From Quercus robur (lineage: Eukaryota; Streptophyta; Magnoliopsida; Fagales; Fagaceae): 64,000 bases of DNA. Position 1 is the stretch's first letter. Each line of letters begins with the position of its first letter. A program made the position numbers and the translations under genes. Below are positions 22,848 through 34,920 of this stretch, piece after piece. The notes under the pieces are model-generated. The model had not been told where the DNA came from and did no database searches. It was given only the letters and a program-made list of their open reading frames with translations. The DNA lies in the NCBI RefSeq assembly GCF_932294415.1, contig NC_065543.1, positions 43,174,277-43,238,276 on the forward strand, given 5' to 3'.

Positions 22848-25800
22848 TTAGACCATTGCTTTTTCCCTTCTTTCTTCAATAAGGTCATAGCTTTTTTCTA
22901 GCAGCCCATCATTGCTGCTCAGATAGAATGAGCTAGTTTTTAGTGTTAGAAAACTCGTTTCTAGAGGAATAATAGCCTCAGTTCTGTAAGTCATTGAGAA
23001 GGGGGTTTCTCTAGTTGACCTGCGGGGTGTGCTTCGATACGTCCACAGGATATGTGGCAGTTCTTCCACCCACCTTCCCTTCGCGTCATCTAACTTCTTC
23101 TTAAGTCCAGTCACTATGACCTTGTTAACAGCCTTGGCTTGCCCATTCCCTTAGGGGTAGGCGAAGGTAGAATATCTATTCGTAATCCCCAATTCACAAC
23201 AGTACCTCCTGAAGGCCTTACTATCAAACTGGAGACCATTGTCCGAGATGAAGGAGTGAGGGACCTCAAACCGGGTAACATTGTTTTTCCAGACAAACTT
23301 CTTGACGTCCACATCTCTGATATTCGCTAGAGGTTCAGCTTCGACCCATTTAGTAAAGTAGTCAGTACCGATGAGCAGATACCTTTTGTTCCCTGCTGCC
23401 TTGGAAAATGGCCTGACGATATCCAAGCCCCACTGAGCGAACAGCCAAGGGCTGGACAGTGGATTGAGGATCACTCTTGGTTGATGTATGTTTGGCGCAA
23501 ACTTCTAACACTGGTCGCACTTCTTCACATATTCGTATGCTTCTTTCTGCATGTTTAGCCACCAGTAGCCTTAGGTAATGGCCCTATGGGATAAGGACCT
23601 GCCTTCTGTATGGCTTCCACAAATTTCTTTGTGTAATTCCTCCAGGACTAGTTCTGAGGTCTCAGGGTGTATGCATAGCAAGTATGGTCCTAAAAAGGAG
23701 CCTTTATACAGCTTCTGGTCCTCGAATAGCTAGAATCGAGAAACGTTTCTTCATATCTTGTCAGCTTCGTTCTTCTCTTCGGGTAAGATATCTTCTTTCA
23801 GAAATAGTACCAAAAGGTCCATCCAGCTAGGTCCCACTCTGATGTGGTGGACATGGATCACTTCTCTTTTCGTCACTGAGGGTTCGTATAAATCTTCCAC
23901 AAGGATGACCCGAGGTAAACATTGAGCCGAAGAGGTGGCCAAAGAGTCGGCACGAGTGTTTCCACTTCTAGGGATGTACAATAACCTAAAAGAATCGAAA
24001 CGTGATCGTAGGCATTTAGCTTGGTCTAAGTATTCTTGCATTCTTTCATCTCACTTCTAACTCTCCATTTACTTGGTCAACAACAAGTCTTGAGTCCGAG
24101 AACATGTTTACTGCTTTTCCGCCAAGTTTCTAAACTATGGACATTCCTTCCAGTAGGGCTTCATATTCAGCCTCATTATTCGTGGCCGAGAAGCCCAGTC
24201 TTAGTGATTTTTCGAAGGTAATCCTTTCAAGGGACACCAGGACTAGCCCCACTCCAGAGCCCCTTTGGTTTTCCGCGCCATCAACATATACTTTCTAGCA
24301 AGTGGACCCTTGTAGAGAGATTGCGCCAACTGATTTTTCATCCATGCCTTGCGCCCCTACTTCTTCTTCTAGCAAGGGTTCAGCAAATTCAATCACCAGA
24401 TCCGTGAGGACTTGGCCCTTCACGGAGGTACGAGGCATGTACTTAATGTCAAAAGCCCTTAGAATCATGCCCCACTTAACAACTCTCCCTGTATAATCAG
24501 CACTTCGAAGAATGGACCTGAACGAGAGTTGGGTTAGAACAATAACTGTGTGTGCCTGGAAGTAGTGGGGAAGCTTTCGTGTAGCTTGAAGCATCGCTAG
24601 GATGACCTTTTCTAGTGGTAGGTAGCGAGTCTCAGCCTCATGCAATGATTTGCTCACGTAATAGACTAGTCGTTGTATGCTGTTGTCTGTTCATATCAGC
24701 ACTAGGCTTACTGCATGAGGGGCCACAGCAATATAGGCGAACAAGACTTCATTAGCCTCAGGACTAGACATGATTGGTGGCCGAGGCAGATATTCTTTAA
24801 GTTGTTAAAAGGCCAAAGCACATTCTTCGGTCCATTCAAATCTCTTCCATTTATTCAACAAGAGGAAGAAAGATCTACACCTATCTGCCAATCGAGAAAT
24901 AAAACGGTTTAAAGTAGCAATTATGCCGGTACGCTTTTGGACCTCCTTGGGATTCCGAGGTGGCTGCATGCTGTGGACAACCCTAATTTGATCGGAATTG
25001 ATCTTGATCCCCCTGTGGGTCACCATATAGCCTAAGAATTTCCTGATCCTACCCCAAATGAACATTTGGACACGTTGAGACACAGCTTGTGTCTCCTCAG
25101 AATTTCAAAGATGTCACCAAGGTCTCTCACATGTTCGGACACCACTTTACTCTTTACCACCATGTCATCTATATAGACTTCAATGTTCTTACCCAACTGT
25201 GGCTCAAACATTCTGGTCATCATTCTCTAGTAGGTGGACCTTACGTTTTTCAAACCAAAATGCATCACCTTATAACGGTAGTTTCCAATGGGAGTGACAA
25301 AAGCTGTCTTTTCTTGGTCGTCTATGGCCAGGGATATCTGATGGTATCCTTGAAAGGCATCTAAGAAGCTCATCCGAGGATGCCCAGCGGTCGTGTCTAC
25401 CAACTGATCTATCTGGGGCATAGGGAATGGATCTTTTGGGCAGGCTTTATTCAGATCCATGAAGTTTACACAGACTCGCCATTTTCCGCTCTTCTTCTTC
25501 ACCATTACAATATTGGTCAACCACTCAGGGTAAAAAACTTCTTTGATAGCTCTTGCTTTCTTAAACTTCATCACGTTGTCCCTAACAACGTTAGCATGCT
25601 CCTTCGACAGATGCCAGGGGGGTTTCTTCTTGGGGGTAACAGATGGATTAACGTTTAGATGGTGGTAGATGAAGCCCGGACCAACCCTTGGGGCCTCATA
25701 GGCATCCCATGCAAACATGTCCACGTTTTCTCTGAGAAAGTCAATTAGTTCTTCTTTCTCTTGGGGAGGTAGTTCCGAGCCGATTTAAAAGAACTTTTCC

Positions 25801-26474
25801 AGATCAATGCCAACAGAAATCTTTTCTAGATCCTCACATTTTGCCTCCTTGGCTAATTCACCACCAGGCAATGCCGGGGTGGTTGATTGCTATAAGCCAC
25901 TTTCAGTAGAGGCCGAGGGCTCAACATTGTGTTGGCGTGAGATGGCGGCCACCATGCACTGTCTAGCCATGGTTTGGTCCCCCATAATCTCTTTGACCTA
26001 GCCCTCAAACGGGTACTTCACATTTTGGTGCAGGGTAGAAGAGACAACTCCTAGGGCATGAAGCCAAGGCCTAGCTATAATAGCTGTGTAGGGTGAATAA
26101 GCATCAACTATGATGAAATCCACCTCCACCACGTCCGAACCTGTTTGTATGAGCAGTCTGATCTGGCCCCTTGGAGTAATGGTCTTCCCTTCGAAGCTCA
26201 CTAGAGGGGAATCGTATGCCGTTAAGTCCTCAGGTCTTAAATTCAGCCCCTTATATAGGTCGGAGTACATTACTTCCACAGCGCTACCCTGATCTACTAG
26301 CACTCTCTTCACATCATATCCTCCAATCCTGAGCGTGACAACGAGAGCATCATCGTGGGGTTGGATGATTCTAACCTTATCTTCGTCCGAGAAGCCCAGC
26401 AGGGGTGAGGCTATCTTTTTGGCCTTTTTGGACTCCTGATCGTCATGTTCGGCGGGAAGCCGAGCTGCAGACAT
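22848..26474 (-). pseudogene. pol region of the Tat element (protease, RT, RNase H, integrase)
   Basis: In transcription order: an aspartic protease with VLVDQGSAVEVMY (about 26474-25998); reverse transcriptase (about 25724-24805) with FMDLNKACPKDPFPMP and MSFLDAFQGYHQI; RNase H (about 24657-24295, MSKSLHEAETRYLPLEK); a second RNase H-like part (about 24041-23870, FDSFRLLYIPRSGNTRADSL), as known for the Tat group; and integrase (about 23562-22848) with LFAQWGLDIVRPFSKAAGNK and LPHILWTYRSTPRRSTRETP. These make and insert the cDNA copy. The region is a fossil with many interruptions. Confidence 0.88.
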
Positions 26475-26756
26475 TACTCTGGAAGGACAAGAGTCGGTCC
26501 TTCTCAGGACGGCAAGAATGACATTTATCGTGCCTATAAGAAGTCTTAAGGAGGTGTCCCTCTATGTCTCAGTATTTGTCGGTCCTTGTCGACCACTGGA
26601 ATGATGTAAGAGGTACCTTAATTTTCCCCCTCGGACCAGCTGGTCCAAGTGGTTCTTTAAGTTCCTGCAGTCCTCGGTGGTATGCCCCGATTCTTGGTGG
26701 TATTGGCAATACAGGTTTTGGTTGCACTTCATGGGGTCTCCTGCTATCTTATTTGG

Positions 26757-27533
26757 CTATTTGAAGAACGGTTCATTCTTGATTTTCTTCATAATCTGAT
26801 GTATCGAATCTTGGAACACAGCATTAACTGCCTGCACGTTGGCAGATCCAGATTGCTCTGCATAGTCTCTCATCGGTCGGTTGTTGTTGTTAAATCGGTT
26901 CGACCTGAAGTCCCTCCTCTCCTGAGGGACAACCTTCGCTTTACCCTTGCCCAACTGCTGGTCCTCTTCAACCCTTTTATACTTGTCGATTCAGTACATG
27001 AGTTGGCGTAGGCTGGTGACAGGCTTCCCTGTTAGGGATTTTCTTAAACCGTGCTCAGTTGGGAGGCTACTCTTGAAAGTGTTGATGGTGACGTCATCAT
27101 AGTTGCCATCTATCTCATTGTACATCTCCCAATACCTATCCAAGTAGGCTTTTAGGGTCTCCCCTTCTCGCATGGACAAAGACAGAAAGGAATCCAAGGG
27201 CTAAGGAACCCTGCTACTCGTGATGAAGTGAGAGCCAAAGGCTTGGGTCAACTGCTTAAAAGAATCTATGGAGTTTGGCCTAAAGCCATCAAACCATCTC
27301 ATCGCCATCGGTCCCAGGCTAGACGAAAACACTTTGCACATCAAAGCCTCATCTTTGGAGTGGATGGCCATCCTCTGGTCAAACTGGCTTACATGCTCTA
27401 CGGGGTCTATTCGACCGTTGTACATAGTGAAAGTAGGTTGATGGAATCGCCGAGGAAGCTTAGCCCCTTCTATCTTGCGTGTGAAGGGTGACTTGGAAAT
27501 TCGATCCAGGGCCTTGCTCATGGCATCATTCAC
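26757..27533 (-). pseudogene. gag region of the Tat element
   Basis: The retrotransposon gag domain is visible as LPRRFHQPTFTMYNGRIDPV, then MRWFDGFRPNSIDSFKQL and MREGETLKAYLDRYWEMYNE, the standard order of the capsid-like domain in plant Ty3/gypsy elements. It makes the particle in intact relatives. Between it and the 5' LTR (27534-27960) lies a low-homology leader with polar, Ser-rich coding character. Broken. Confidence 0.85.
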
Positions 27534-27964
27534 TAGGCTTTTATGGGATGGACTTCTGTGACTGCGTTTATAATAGTGTTCTTCCTCATAAGAAAGGTCT
27601 CACTTGGTGGAGTTCTTGACCTTTGCCTATAATTATCGTCCTCTTCATCACTAGTGTCTGAGCTGGAAGGGGGACGCTTCCATTGTGCATGACGCAGTTT
27701 CCTTTTCAAGTCGTCAATCTCCTATTGTAGGGCTCTGTTATCATCCTGCTTTTGGGATACGTGACTTCTCACCTTAGAATGGCTTTTGCTTGTATGGGTA
27801 GTACATACACTACCCTCTCGACGTTTGTCTTGATCTCTTTCCCATTCAAGGTTAAGAAAGTTGTCCTGCCGTTAAGAACCTGTAGGCTCTGTTCGATGTG
27901 GACCTACCTAGTGTGGACCTGATCCCACCATGTTTAATCGTTGTACTTGCTGAGGCATAAGTTC

Positions 27965-27982
27965 TTCCCACAGACGGCGCCA
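27965..27982 (-). other. Primer-binding site of the Tat element
   Basis: Read on the minus strand, TGGCGCCGTCTGTGGGAA lies a couple of bases inside the 5' LTR. TGGCGCCGTC-type sites match tRNA 3' ends and are used by Tat/Ogre-type elements. The identical site occurs in the element at 29996-34920 (34371-34390), tying the two families together. Confidence 0.8.
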
Positions 27983-27984
27983 AT

Positions 27985-28751
27985 TTTAGGGTCACAATTT
28001 GGGGCCCAAGCCCAAATTGTATGGAGTCTTGGTCCAATGAGCCCAATATAATGAGTTTGTAAAGAATTAGATCCTAATGAATTGGACAATTGCTAGTATT
28101 GGACTAGATGACAATCAAGCACAAATAAGAGATACTGATGTCAGTGGACTTTCAGTCCGAGGAAGCCACAATTATTATATATTGATCACAGTTGGATACT
28201 AAGACAGTTTAGATTGCTACAGTGTTCTCTCTTTATTTTTCCCATCCCCCTCCATGAAAGGGTCCTTCTCTTTATATATCTCTCTTTGAATAATCTTTAC
28301 CCTCCACTTGTTGATCATCTGAAACTCTACTTGAGTGCTTGTCCCATCAGACACCCTTTCTAGCTCTTTGTGTGTTGCGATAGCCAAGGTAACACTGTTT
28401 AGAGGTCTTCTCCACATAAATGCGGTCAGAAAAGTAGTTGCAGTGCATTTAATGTGGTGGTGACAGCCTTCTCTTAGATATTTTCAGGTTTCTTTCTTTC
28501 TCATGTGTCCGCGAAGTACATCTACGTCATTGAAGCTTCCTGGAAGGTCACTTTAATTGCTGGATTATGTATTTTGACCCCTATTCATTAAGTTCGAGGA
28601 GGATGTACTCATCGGACGATCCTTCATTTGCCCTGTGCTAATAGGACTTGGTCTGGGAATATCTCATAATTATTTGCTTATCATCAGAACCATTTATGTC
28701 CTCGGATAAAGCCCAAGGCTCAATATACGATCCTGGGCCCTTGCCCCTACA
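27985..28751 (-). repeat. 5' LTR of the Tat-lineage element
   Basis: 767 bp, homologous throughout to 17664-18444; it ends CCCTACA and is followed by the duplicated target AATAT. The adjacent primer-binding site identifies it as the 5' LTR. Confidence 0.92.
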
Positions 28752-28756
28752 AATAT

Positions 28757-28768
28757 ATTTTTCAATCA

Positions 28769-28809
<41 letters not shown>

Positions 28810-29913
28810 AGGGGCATGGTGAGTGTTAAGCATTTGTGGTGAAATAATTTTATGTGATGTGAGTATTTTCTCAGAGGCGGGTGTTTTTTTAATTTTATGT
28901 GATGTGAGTAGTTTTTTTTATTTTTTATTTTTTTTATATATATTTTATTTATGGAAGTTTAATTATTATTTTTATTGGAACCATTAGTATTTTTTTTTAA
29001 TAGGACCCATTGGTGGGTAGCCTTTCTTTCTTAATTTTGGTTAGAAACGTGCGGTAGTGGGGTTGGTAAGTGGGAAGTGTGAGGGTAGTGGGAAAATTTT
29101 AGTTAATTTATCATCTTAACCTTATTTCTCTTTTTAAGGAATAAGAATAGATTAATTAAATTATGGGTATTTTTGACAGTAAAAAAAGCAATAACTAACT
29201 TTCCAAATCCTCTTAATATATACAGATAACTACATAATAATGATAAAAATATAATAAAAAAAACTATCATCTCTCTTCTTTCTCTAATTTCTCTCTCTTT
29301 CCCTCTATCTTTTAGCTTCCCACAATATTTTCACAATAAAAAAAATCTTTACAACTTGCTACAATAGTTTGTATTTATAAGAACTCACTGTAACATGGAT
29401 GTAAAAACATTTAGAGATGCACACTCGGATAAGTGGGTTTTTTTTTTTTTTTTTTTTTTTAATAAATGTTTTGGGGGAGTAAAATAGCAATTTGGGGTTG
29501 TAATGCTAATGCTCGTTGGGGCATATATATTGACAATTCCCATTGTGTTGAGTAGTGAAGAGAATTAATGTAGTGTTTTGGTAAAAATGTTAGAAAGTTG
29601 ATGTTGAGTTGGAACATAAAAAGTCTTGATCAATCATTCTTAAATCTTGTCTCTAATGAAGTGACAGTCTACTTCAGTATGTTTGATTCTTTTGTATTTT
29701 TTTTTTTTTTTTTTTTTGGGGTAATATGTTTGATTCTTTTGTAGGAAACAAGATTGGCTGCAATATGCATAGTGACTTGATTATCACAATATAACATTAC
29801 TACTTGTATTTGTTATAAATTTACCAACCAAAAAACTTCACAAGTAGTATTTGTTATAGATACCACTTTAGGGATTTGGTTGTTGAATTTTTTTTTTTTA
29901 AATTCTAAAATAA

Positions 29914-29956
<43 letters not shown>

Positions 29957-29995
29957 CCAAATACCTGCCAAGAGTTACGTTCTTGAAATTAAACT
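28757..29995. other. AT-rich spacer between the two gypsy elements
   Basis: Contains a poly-A run of about 35 (28770-28806), poly-T runs at 29439-29460 and 29699-29718, and a (CA)n(TA)n microsatellite at 29917-29956. No gene recognised. Confidence 0.55.
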
Positions 29996-30603
29996 TGTAA
30001 GCACACGATTTGCGTTAAACCGCAGTTGAGTTGGGTTTGCACGTAAATGGGCCCATACAATATCATTTGTAGAGAGTGGGATCGAAAGGCTAAGTCGTGT
30101 TTTCATGGCTGAGGTTTTGTTAAGATATTTACGCATGGTTCCAATATCTTTGCCTCTGAAGCCTTTTCTCCTTTTAGTGGGACTGGAGGAGCCCCCTCTT
30201 TAGGTTACATATTTTTTCTTTTATACTCGCACGCGTTCAATTCCCTTCGTCCACGTGTAGGGTCGACCCTTTCAAGACTGATACTTGTCCCATCAGTCTC
30301 AGACCTAAGTCGTCGAGAGTTGTTGATAAAGTTCATGGATAAGGCTCTGTTAGGCGCAGAGATATGCATGGGAAAGGTGGCCAAGGAAGCCTCTCTTAGA
30401 TATTTTAGATTTTCCCTTCGGGCACTCCCCTTTACCTTTCTGCCCTCTTTCTTGGGTCAGCCGAGGACTGCATTGTCCTCGGCCGCTTCTCCGGGCCAGT
30501 TGGGCCACCTTATTCTTGAATTCTGACCATGACCCTTTTAGGCTTGGGCCTTTGGACCCTTCATCAGCAAATGGGCCTGGTCCGTCTATTACTGGACCCC
30601 ACA
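29996..30603 (-). repeat. 3' LTR of the gag-pol-less element
   Basis: 608 bp, TGTAAGC ... CCCCACA. Its first 520 bp are almost identical to 34393-34920. Related along most of its length to the solo LTR at 11277-11948. Confidence 0.88.
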
Positions 30604-33580
30604 ATAGCCCCTCAAAACCCTGCTGTCCTGCCTCTTGGTCGGAAAGGGGGGTTTTGGTAACCCCGAGCCTTCATTACTGCTCATTTAATTCGGCCCTTGA
30701 TCAACGTTGGCGACTCTTCACCTCCCCGAGGAATGCGCCGGTCTACGAGATATTTCCCTTGGTTTACGCATGATGCGCTTATACCGTTAGGTTATCCGTA
30801 GCACGCCTTTAATTTTTTCCTTTTACGAGACTTCTCAAATCTTACGGTTACCGATAACGTGGGGGAACGAAACGGATGCGCATTTATTCACGGATTTCCT
30901 TGGGGATCAGAACGTGTTACGTGCCCTCGCCTTACTCCCTTATATAAGAGAGAAAACCAGAGGTGATACTTTCATATTGGAATCCCTTAGGCCCTTCTTA
31001 TAGCTCACTTCTTCCGCCTGGTTACTCCTTATCCAATAATACATTCACCATAGTAGTCGGCCATGAGTGAATCCCTCTTTTTCCAGAAACGCCATGCCCT
31101 AATAAAACTTGAGAGGGCTCGGTCGGGGCAAGGATGGCAAAGACTCAAGATGTGCCTCCCCCCTCTTTTAGTCAAAATCCGAAGTAGGGACTCGTCACAC
31201 TCCACTTCCGGTGTGACTGAGTCAAAAACCTCCCTTGTCATCTCCATTCGCTCTTTCATGAGCATACCTAATATGGCTCCCCTTTTCCCTCTTTTGCTCC
31301 TTTTACTTTCTTTTCATTGCTTCCCTCTTCTTCTCCTCCTTCCTACTCATGTCCTCCATCTTCTTTTTCCCTTGCTTTCTTCAGCAACAAGAGCTTGTTG
31401 AAGTGCTTCCATGTCTTCCAATTCTTCTTCCTTCTCCTTCATTATTTTTGTATAAGGATCTTCTCCTGATATGAGAAGCACTGAGGCAGAGATCGAAAAA
31501 GCTTTGAAGGCGAGTTTAAAGGGCAGCTGATTACTTACTTATCTGTACTGCGGATGCTAGTGTTATTTTGACAGTTCACTTTTGTATAGGCTTGTTTAAG
31601 CCCTTCTTTGTACGTTGTAACAATTTTCCATATTAATAAAAGTTACTATTCATTTATTTTACATGTTCTATTTTCATGTTTTATAAGTTTATTCACGCTG
31701 CTCGGCACAATAATATGGCATTTGAATTAATGGTAACTAAGGCTGAAATATTTGTCAATAAAAAGTCGCCACCACAACTTTAATAGAATTACTGTTATTT
31801 GATATAACAACCCGACCAGTGAGAAATTAGGCTTACCTTAAATTGGCCGAGATGGGGGCTAAGTGCTAGATAAGAGGTAAAAAGTAACTGTCCGAGGACA
31901 TGTTACCTACCGGATGAATGGCCTCCTTAAGTTGCCGATCATTAGGTTATTCCATCATCTCCATGATACGCGAGCCTTATCCTTTTCCAGTGTTTAAGCC
32001 GAGAGATTTCTTCATTCGGGAAGTTGACTTCCCAAGCAGCCTGAGTCCGAGGACTTTGCAAGACCTGGGTTTTGTTCAGAACGTATGCGTTTTATCTTAT
32101 GTACTTGATTTTTCCCCAGAGGCTTGAGTCCGAGACTTGGGTTTTATCGGTACTGGGTTTTACCTTTTAGCTTGGGTCCGAGGACCATGCGAGCCTTAGG
32201 TTCTGTCCGAGACCAATGTCTGCACTAGTACTTGGTTTCCCTTTTAGCCTGAGTCCGAGGACCATGCAAGCCTTAGGTTCTATCCAAGACCAATGTCTGC
32301 ATCAGTACTTGGTTTCCCCTATCTTTGAGCATTTCCCGAGGTGCCCAACAGTGATTGTCCTCGGCCATGGCCGCTGCTCGGCGTCGGCCAAGGTTCCTGG
32401 GCCCTTACACAAAGCGGCCCCGGGTCCACGAATCCACCTAGCCCATGAATTAAGAGATATTTCTGCAACTTCTGGCCACGTGGTACTCTCTGATGTCTCG
32501 ATGACCGAAGTGCGCCTTTACGAGGCTCTTTAATCTTGTGGTTGCAGTTGATGTTGGAAGTTGAGCCAAGACCACTTTGTCTGTAGTGCTCCTTGGGACG
32601 CCGCATGAGTTGACTACCATCATCTTGTCTTTTCAAATAAATGGGAGGGAGAGATGGTTGCTTTATATATAACACCTCTTCTTTCAGTTTTCACTCACAT
32701 CACGCTTCCCATATCCGGAGCTCTCCTTTCTTGGCATAACATATTGAAAGCGAGGGTTGGGAATAAAGAACTTCCTCCGCCGCAGAAGCGCCGTGTCTTC
32801 ATGAGGCTTATAACAGTAAGATATGGGCACAGGAAGCACAAATTCAGGAGAGTACTCCATCTCCACCGAGAGGGAAAGGAATCTTCCCCTCTTTTAGTCA
32901 AAATCCGAAGCAGGTTCTGTCCATGTCAGAGTTTTGGTGCGGCAGAAGAAGGGTTTTCCTCCATCAACGCCTCTGCTTTGCGGTAGGCGTATATTTAGAG
33001 AAAGCCCCATCACCTTCAACTCCCTACACCTTTTCTTCAATGGTGTCAGGTTCAAGTTGGGTCTCTTTGGCTGCCTGAGTTATGGGCATGTAAGGGTGTG
33101 GGGGAAGAATAAGGTCTCGGAGCTGTAGTCAACCTTTCCTCCGACATACCTCCTCGGCTTTCTCCAGCTTTCTTGTATTTTCTTTTCTTGCTTATGTAGT
33201 AAGCTTTGACGTGGGCTGATTCCAGCTTTTCATTTGTACACTGTACTATTTCTTCATCGTAATAAGAATGGAAGTTGATTTACATGTTTTAAGCGTTGAC
33301 CTAATGGGCAACACAACTTTATGAACGAATGTGCTCTATATATGCGTTGCTTTGAGAATATTTGTGATAAAGCTACTTTGAAGCATAATCTAATCAAATC
33401 TCATCTGTCAGCACTATCAGGCATTATACCGATAATTTGTAATAAATCAAACTTAAGAAACTAACCAGGATATCAGTTGGACATTCTGTGATAAGCGCGT
33501 GAATGTCGTCCAAGTCTGATGATTTATAAATAATCCATCCGAGCAGTCGACTGGGAGTTAGGGAGCTCCGATGGCGCTTT
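30604..33580. other. Interior of the gag-pol-less element
   Basis: There is no gag-pol homology on the minus strand. On the plus strand a TATA-like ttatataagag at about 30950 precedes short coding-like patches (about 31063-31400 and 32930-33128), mirroring the position of the opposite-strand ORF in the 17664 element; they are too short and low-complexity to name. Three diverged relatives of the 81-bp unit lie at about 32030-32330 (each with GTCCGAGGAC and CTTAGGTTCT-like phrases). A second TATA-like tttatatataac lies at 32662. Confidence 0.5.
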
Positions 33581-33582
33581 TG

Positions 33583-34140
33583 TGTAGTTGGTTTCCCCAG
33601 AGGCTTGGGTCCGAGGACCATGCAAGGCCTTGGTTCTGTCCAAAACTTGTGTGATTCTTTTTAAGTAGTTGGTTTCCCCAGAGGCTTGGGTCCGAGGACC
33701 ATGCAAGGCCTTGGTTCTGTCCAAAACTTGTATGATTCTTTTTAAGTAGTTGGTTTCCCCAGAGGCTTGGGTCCGAGGACCATGCAAGGCCTTGGTTCTG
33801 TCCAAAACTTGTATGATTCTTTTTAAGTAGTTGGTTTCCCCAGAGGCTTGGGTCCGAGGACCATGCAAGGCCTTGGTTCTGTCCAAAACTTGTGTGATTC
33901 TTTTTAAGTAGTTGGTTTCCCCAGAGGCTTGGGTCCGAGGACCATGCAAGGCCTTGGTTCTGTCCAAAACTTGTATGATTCTTTTTAAGTAGTTGGTTTC
34001 CCCAGAGGCTTGGGTCCGAGGACCATGCAAGGCCTTGGTTCTGTCCAAAACTTGTGTGATTCTTTTTAAGTAGTTGGTTTCCCCAGAGGCTTGGGTCCGA
34101 GGACCATGCAAGGCCTTGGTTCTGTCCAAAACTTGTATGC
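33583..34140 (+). repeat. 81-bp tandem array, seven nearly identical units
   Basis: Seven head-to-tail copies of an 81-bp unit containing tagttggtttccccagaggc, GGGTCCGAGGACCATGCAAG, CCTTGGTTCTGTCC and gattctttttaag. Units differ only at one or two positions (tgtgtgatt / tgtatgatt). Because 81 is a multiple of 3, all frames without a stop stay open, which creates long spurious reading frames on the minus strand. It lies between the 5' leader and the opposite-strand patches, where gag-pol would be. Confidence 0.95.
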
Positions 34141-34370
34141 TTCTTTACTTGCTTATTCTTCCGAAGGTTTTGCTCCTCGAATAAAGTGGAGGAAGTCGGC
34201 CTGATGTTTGAAGCCCCTAGGCTTGCCCATGTCGTTGACACCGTGGAACGTAGCCCCTAGTGGGAGCCTATGTTGGAATAGCAACAATGTGCCGCCGGTG
34301 ATACGGGCGTCCTCATAGTCCCTTGTTCGACAGAAACTCAACCTCGCCACCGCTCGAGCTAACACGCAAG

Positions 34371-34390
34371 CCTTCCCACAGACGGCGCCA
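34371..34390 (-). other. Primer-binding site of the gag-pol-less element
   Basis: Minus-strand TGGCGCCGTCTGTGGGAAGG lies two bases inside the 5' LTR. It is the same site as in the 17664-28751 element. Confidence 0.82.
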
Positions 34391-34392
34391 AT

Positions 34393-34920
34393 TGTAAGCA
34401 CACGATTTGCGTTAAACCGCAGTTGAGTTGGGTTTGCACGTAAATGGGCCCATACAATATCATTTGTAGAGAGTGGGATCGAAAGGCTAAGTCGTGTTTT
34501 CATGGCTGAGGTTTTGTTAAGATATTTACGCATGGTTCCAATATCTTTGCCTCTGAAGCCTTTTCTCCTTTTAGTGGGACTGGAGGAGCCCCCTCTTTAG
34601 GTTACATATTTTTTCTTTTATACTCGCACGCGTTCAATTCCCTTCGTCCACGTGTAGGGTCGACCCTTTCAAGACTGATACTTGTCCCATCAGTCTCAGA
34701 CCTAAGTCGTCGAGAGTTGTTGATAAAGTTCATGGATAAGGCTCTGTTAGGCGCAGAGATATGCATGGGAAAGGTGGCCAAGGAAGCCTCTCTTAGATAT
34801 TTTAGATTTTCCCTTCGGGCACTCCCCTTTACCTTTCTGCCCTCTTTCTTGGGTCAGCCGAGGACTGCACTGTCCTCGGCCGCTTCTCCGGGCCAGTTGG
34901 GCCACCTTATTCTGACCATG
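34393..34920 (-). repeat. 5' LTR of the gag-pol-less element, outer end missing
   Basis: Starts TGTAAGC on the plus strand and is nearly identical to 29996-30523. The homology stops at about 34920, some 75-80 bp before the expected CCCCACA end, so the outer edge is gone and no target duplication can be read. Confidence 0.88.

Larger units (their letters stand above)
17664..28751 (-). mobile_element. Ty3/gypsy Tat-lineage LTR retrotransposon, full-length but broken
   Basis: An 11,088-bp element in minus orientation, with both LTRs (TGTAGGG ... CCCTACA type), a primer-binding site, gag, protease, RT, RNase H and integrase on the minus strand, and an extra reading frame on the plus strand between pol and the 3' LTR. 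The 5-bp duplication AATAT (17659-17663 and 28752-28756) proves a single insertion. The extra opposite-strand frame, the tandem array after pol and the tggcgccgtctgtggg primer site all point to the Tat/Retand/Ogre group. The coding parts are interrupted in many places (ten or more). LTRs differ by roughly 7-8% by eye, so it is a moderately old fossil. Confidence 0.92.
29996..34920 (-). mobile_element. Young gag-pol-less gypsy derivative (LARD-type) of the Tat group
   Basis: Two LTRs bound a 3.8-kb interior with no gag, protease, RT or integrase. The minus orientation is shown by the primer-binding site beside the right LTR (34371-34390) and the polypurine complement atagcccctcaaaac beside the left LTR (30604-30618). 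From the 5' side it holds a short leader, a seven-unit 81-bp array, diverged copies of the same unit, plus-strand coding-like patches with TATA-like sites (about 30950 and 32662), then the 3' LTR. The aligned LTR parts differ at about one base in 520, so the insertion is very recent. It must have used enzymes of an autonomous relative. Confidence 0.85.

Noticed and set aside
33583-34140. Evenly spaced repeats resembling a CRISPR array
   Set aside because: The whole 81-bp unit is repeated with no variable spacers; it is a tandem array inside an LTR element in a plant genome.
33524-34241. Two long overlapping minus-strand reading frames (201 and 227 residues) with repeated peptide units
   Set aside because: They are a by-product of an 81-bp tandem array whose period is a multiple of three; all copies repeat the same codons, with no other sign of coding.
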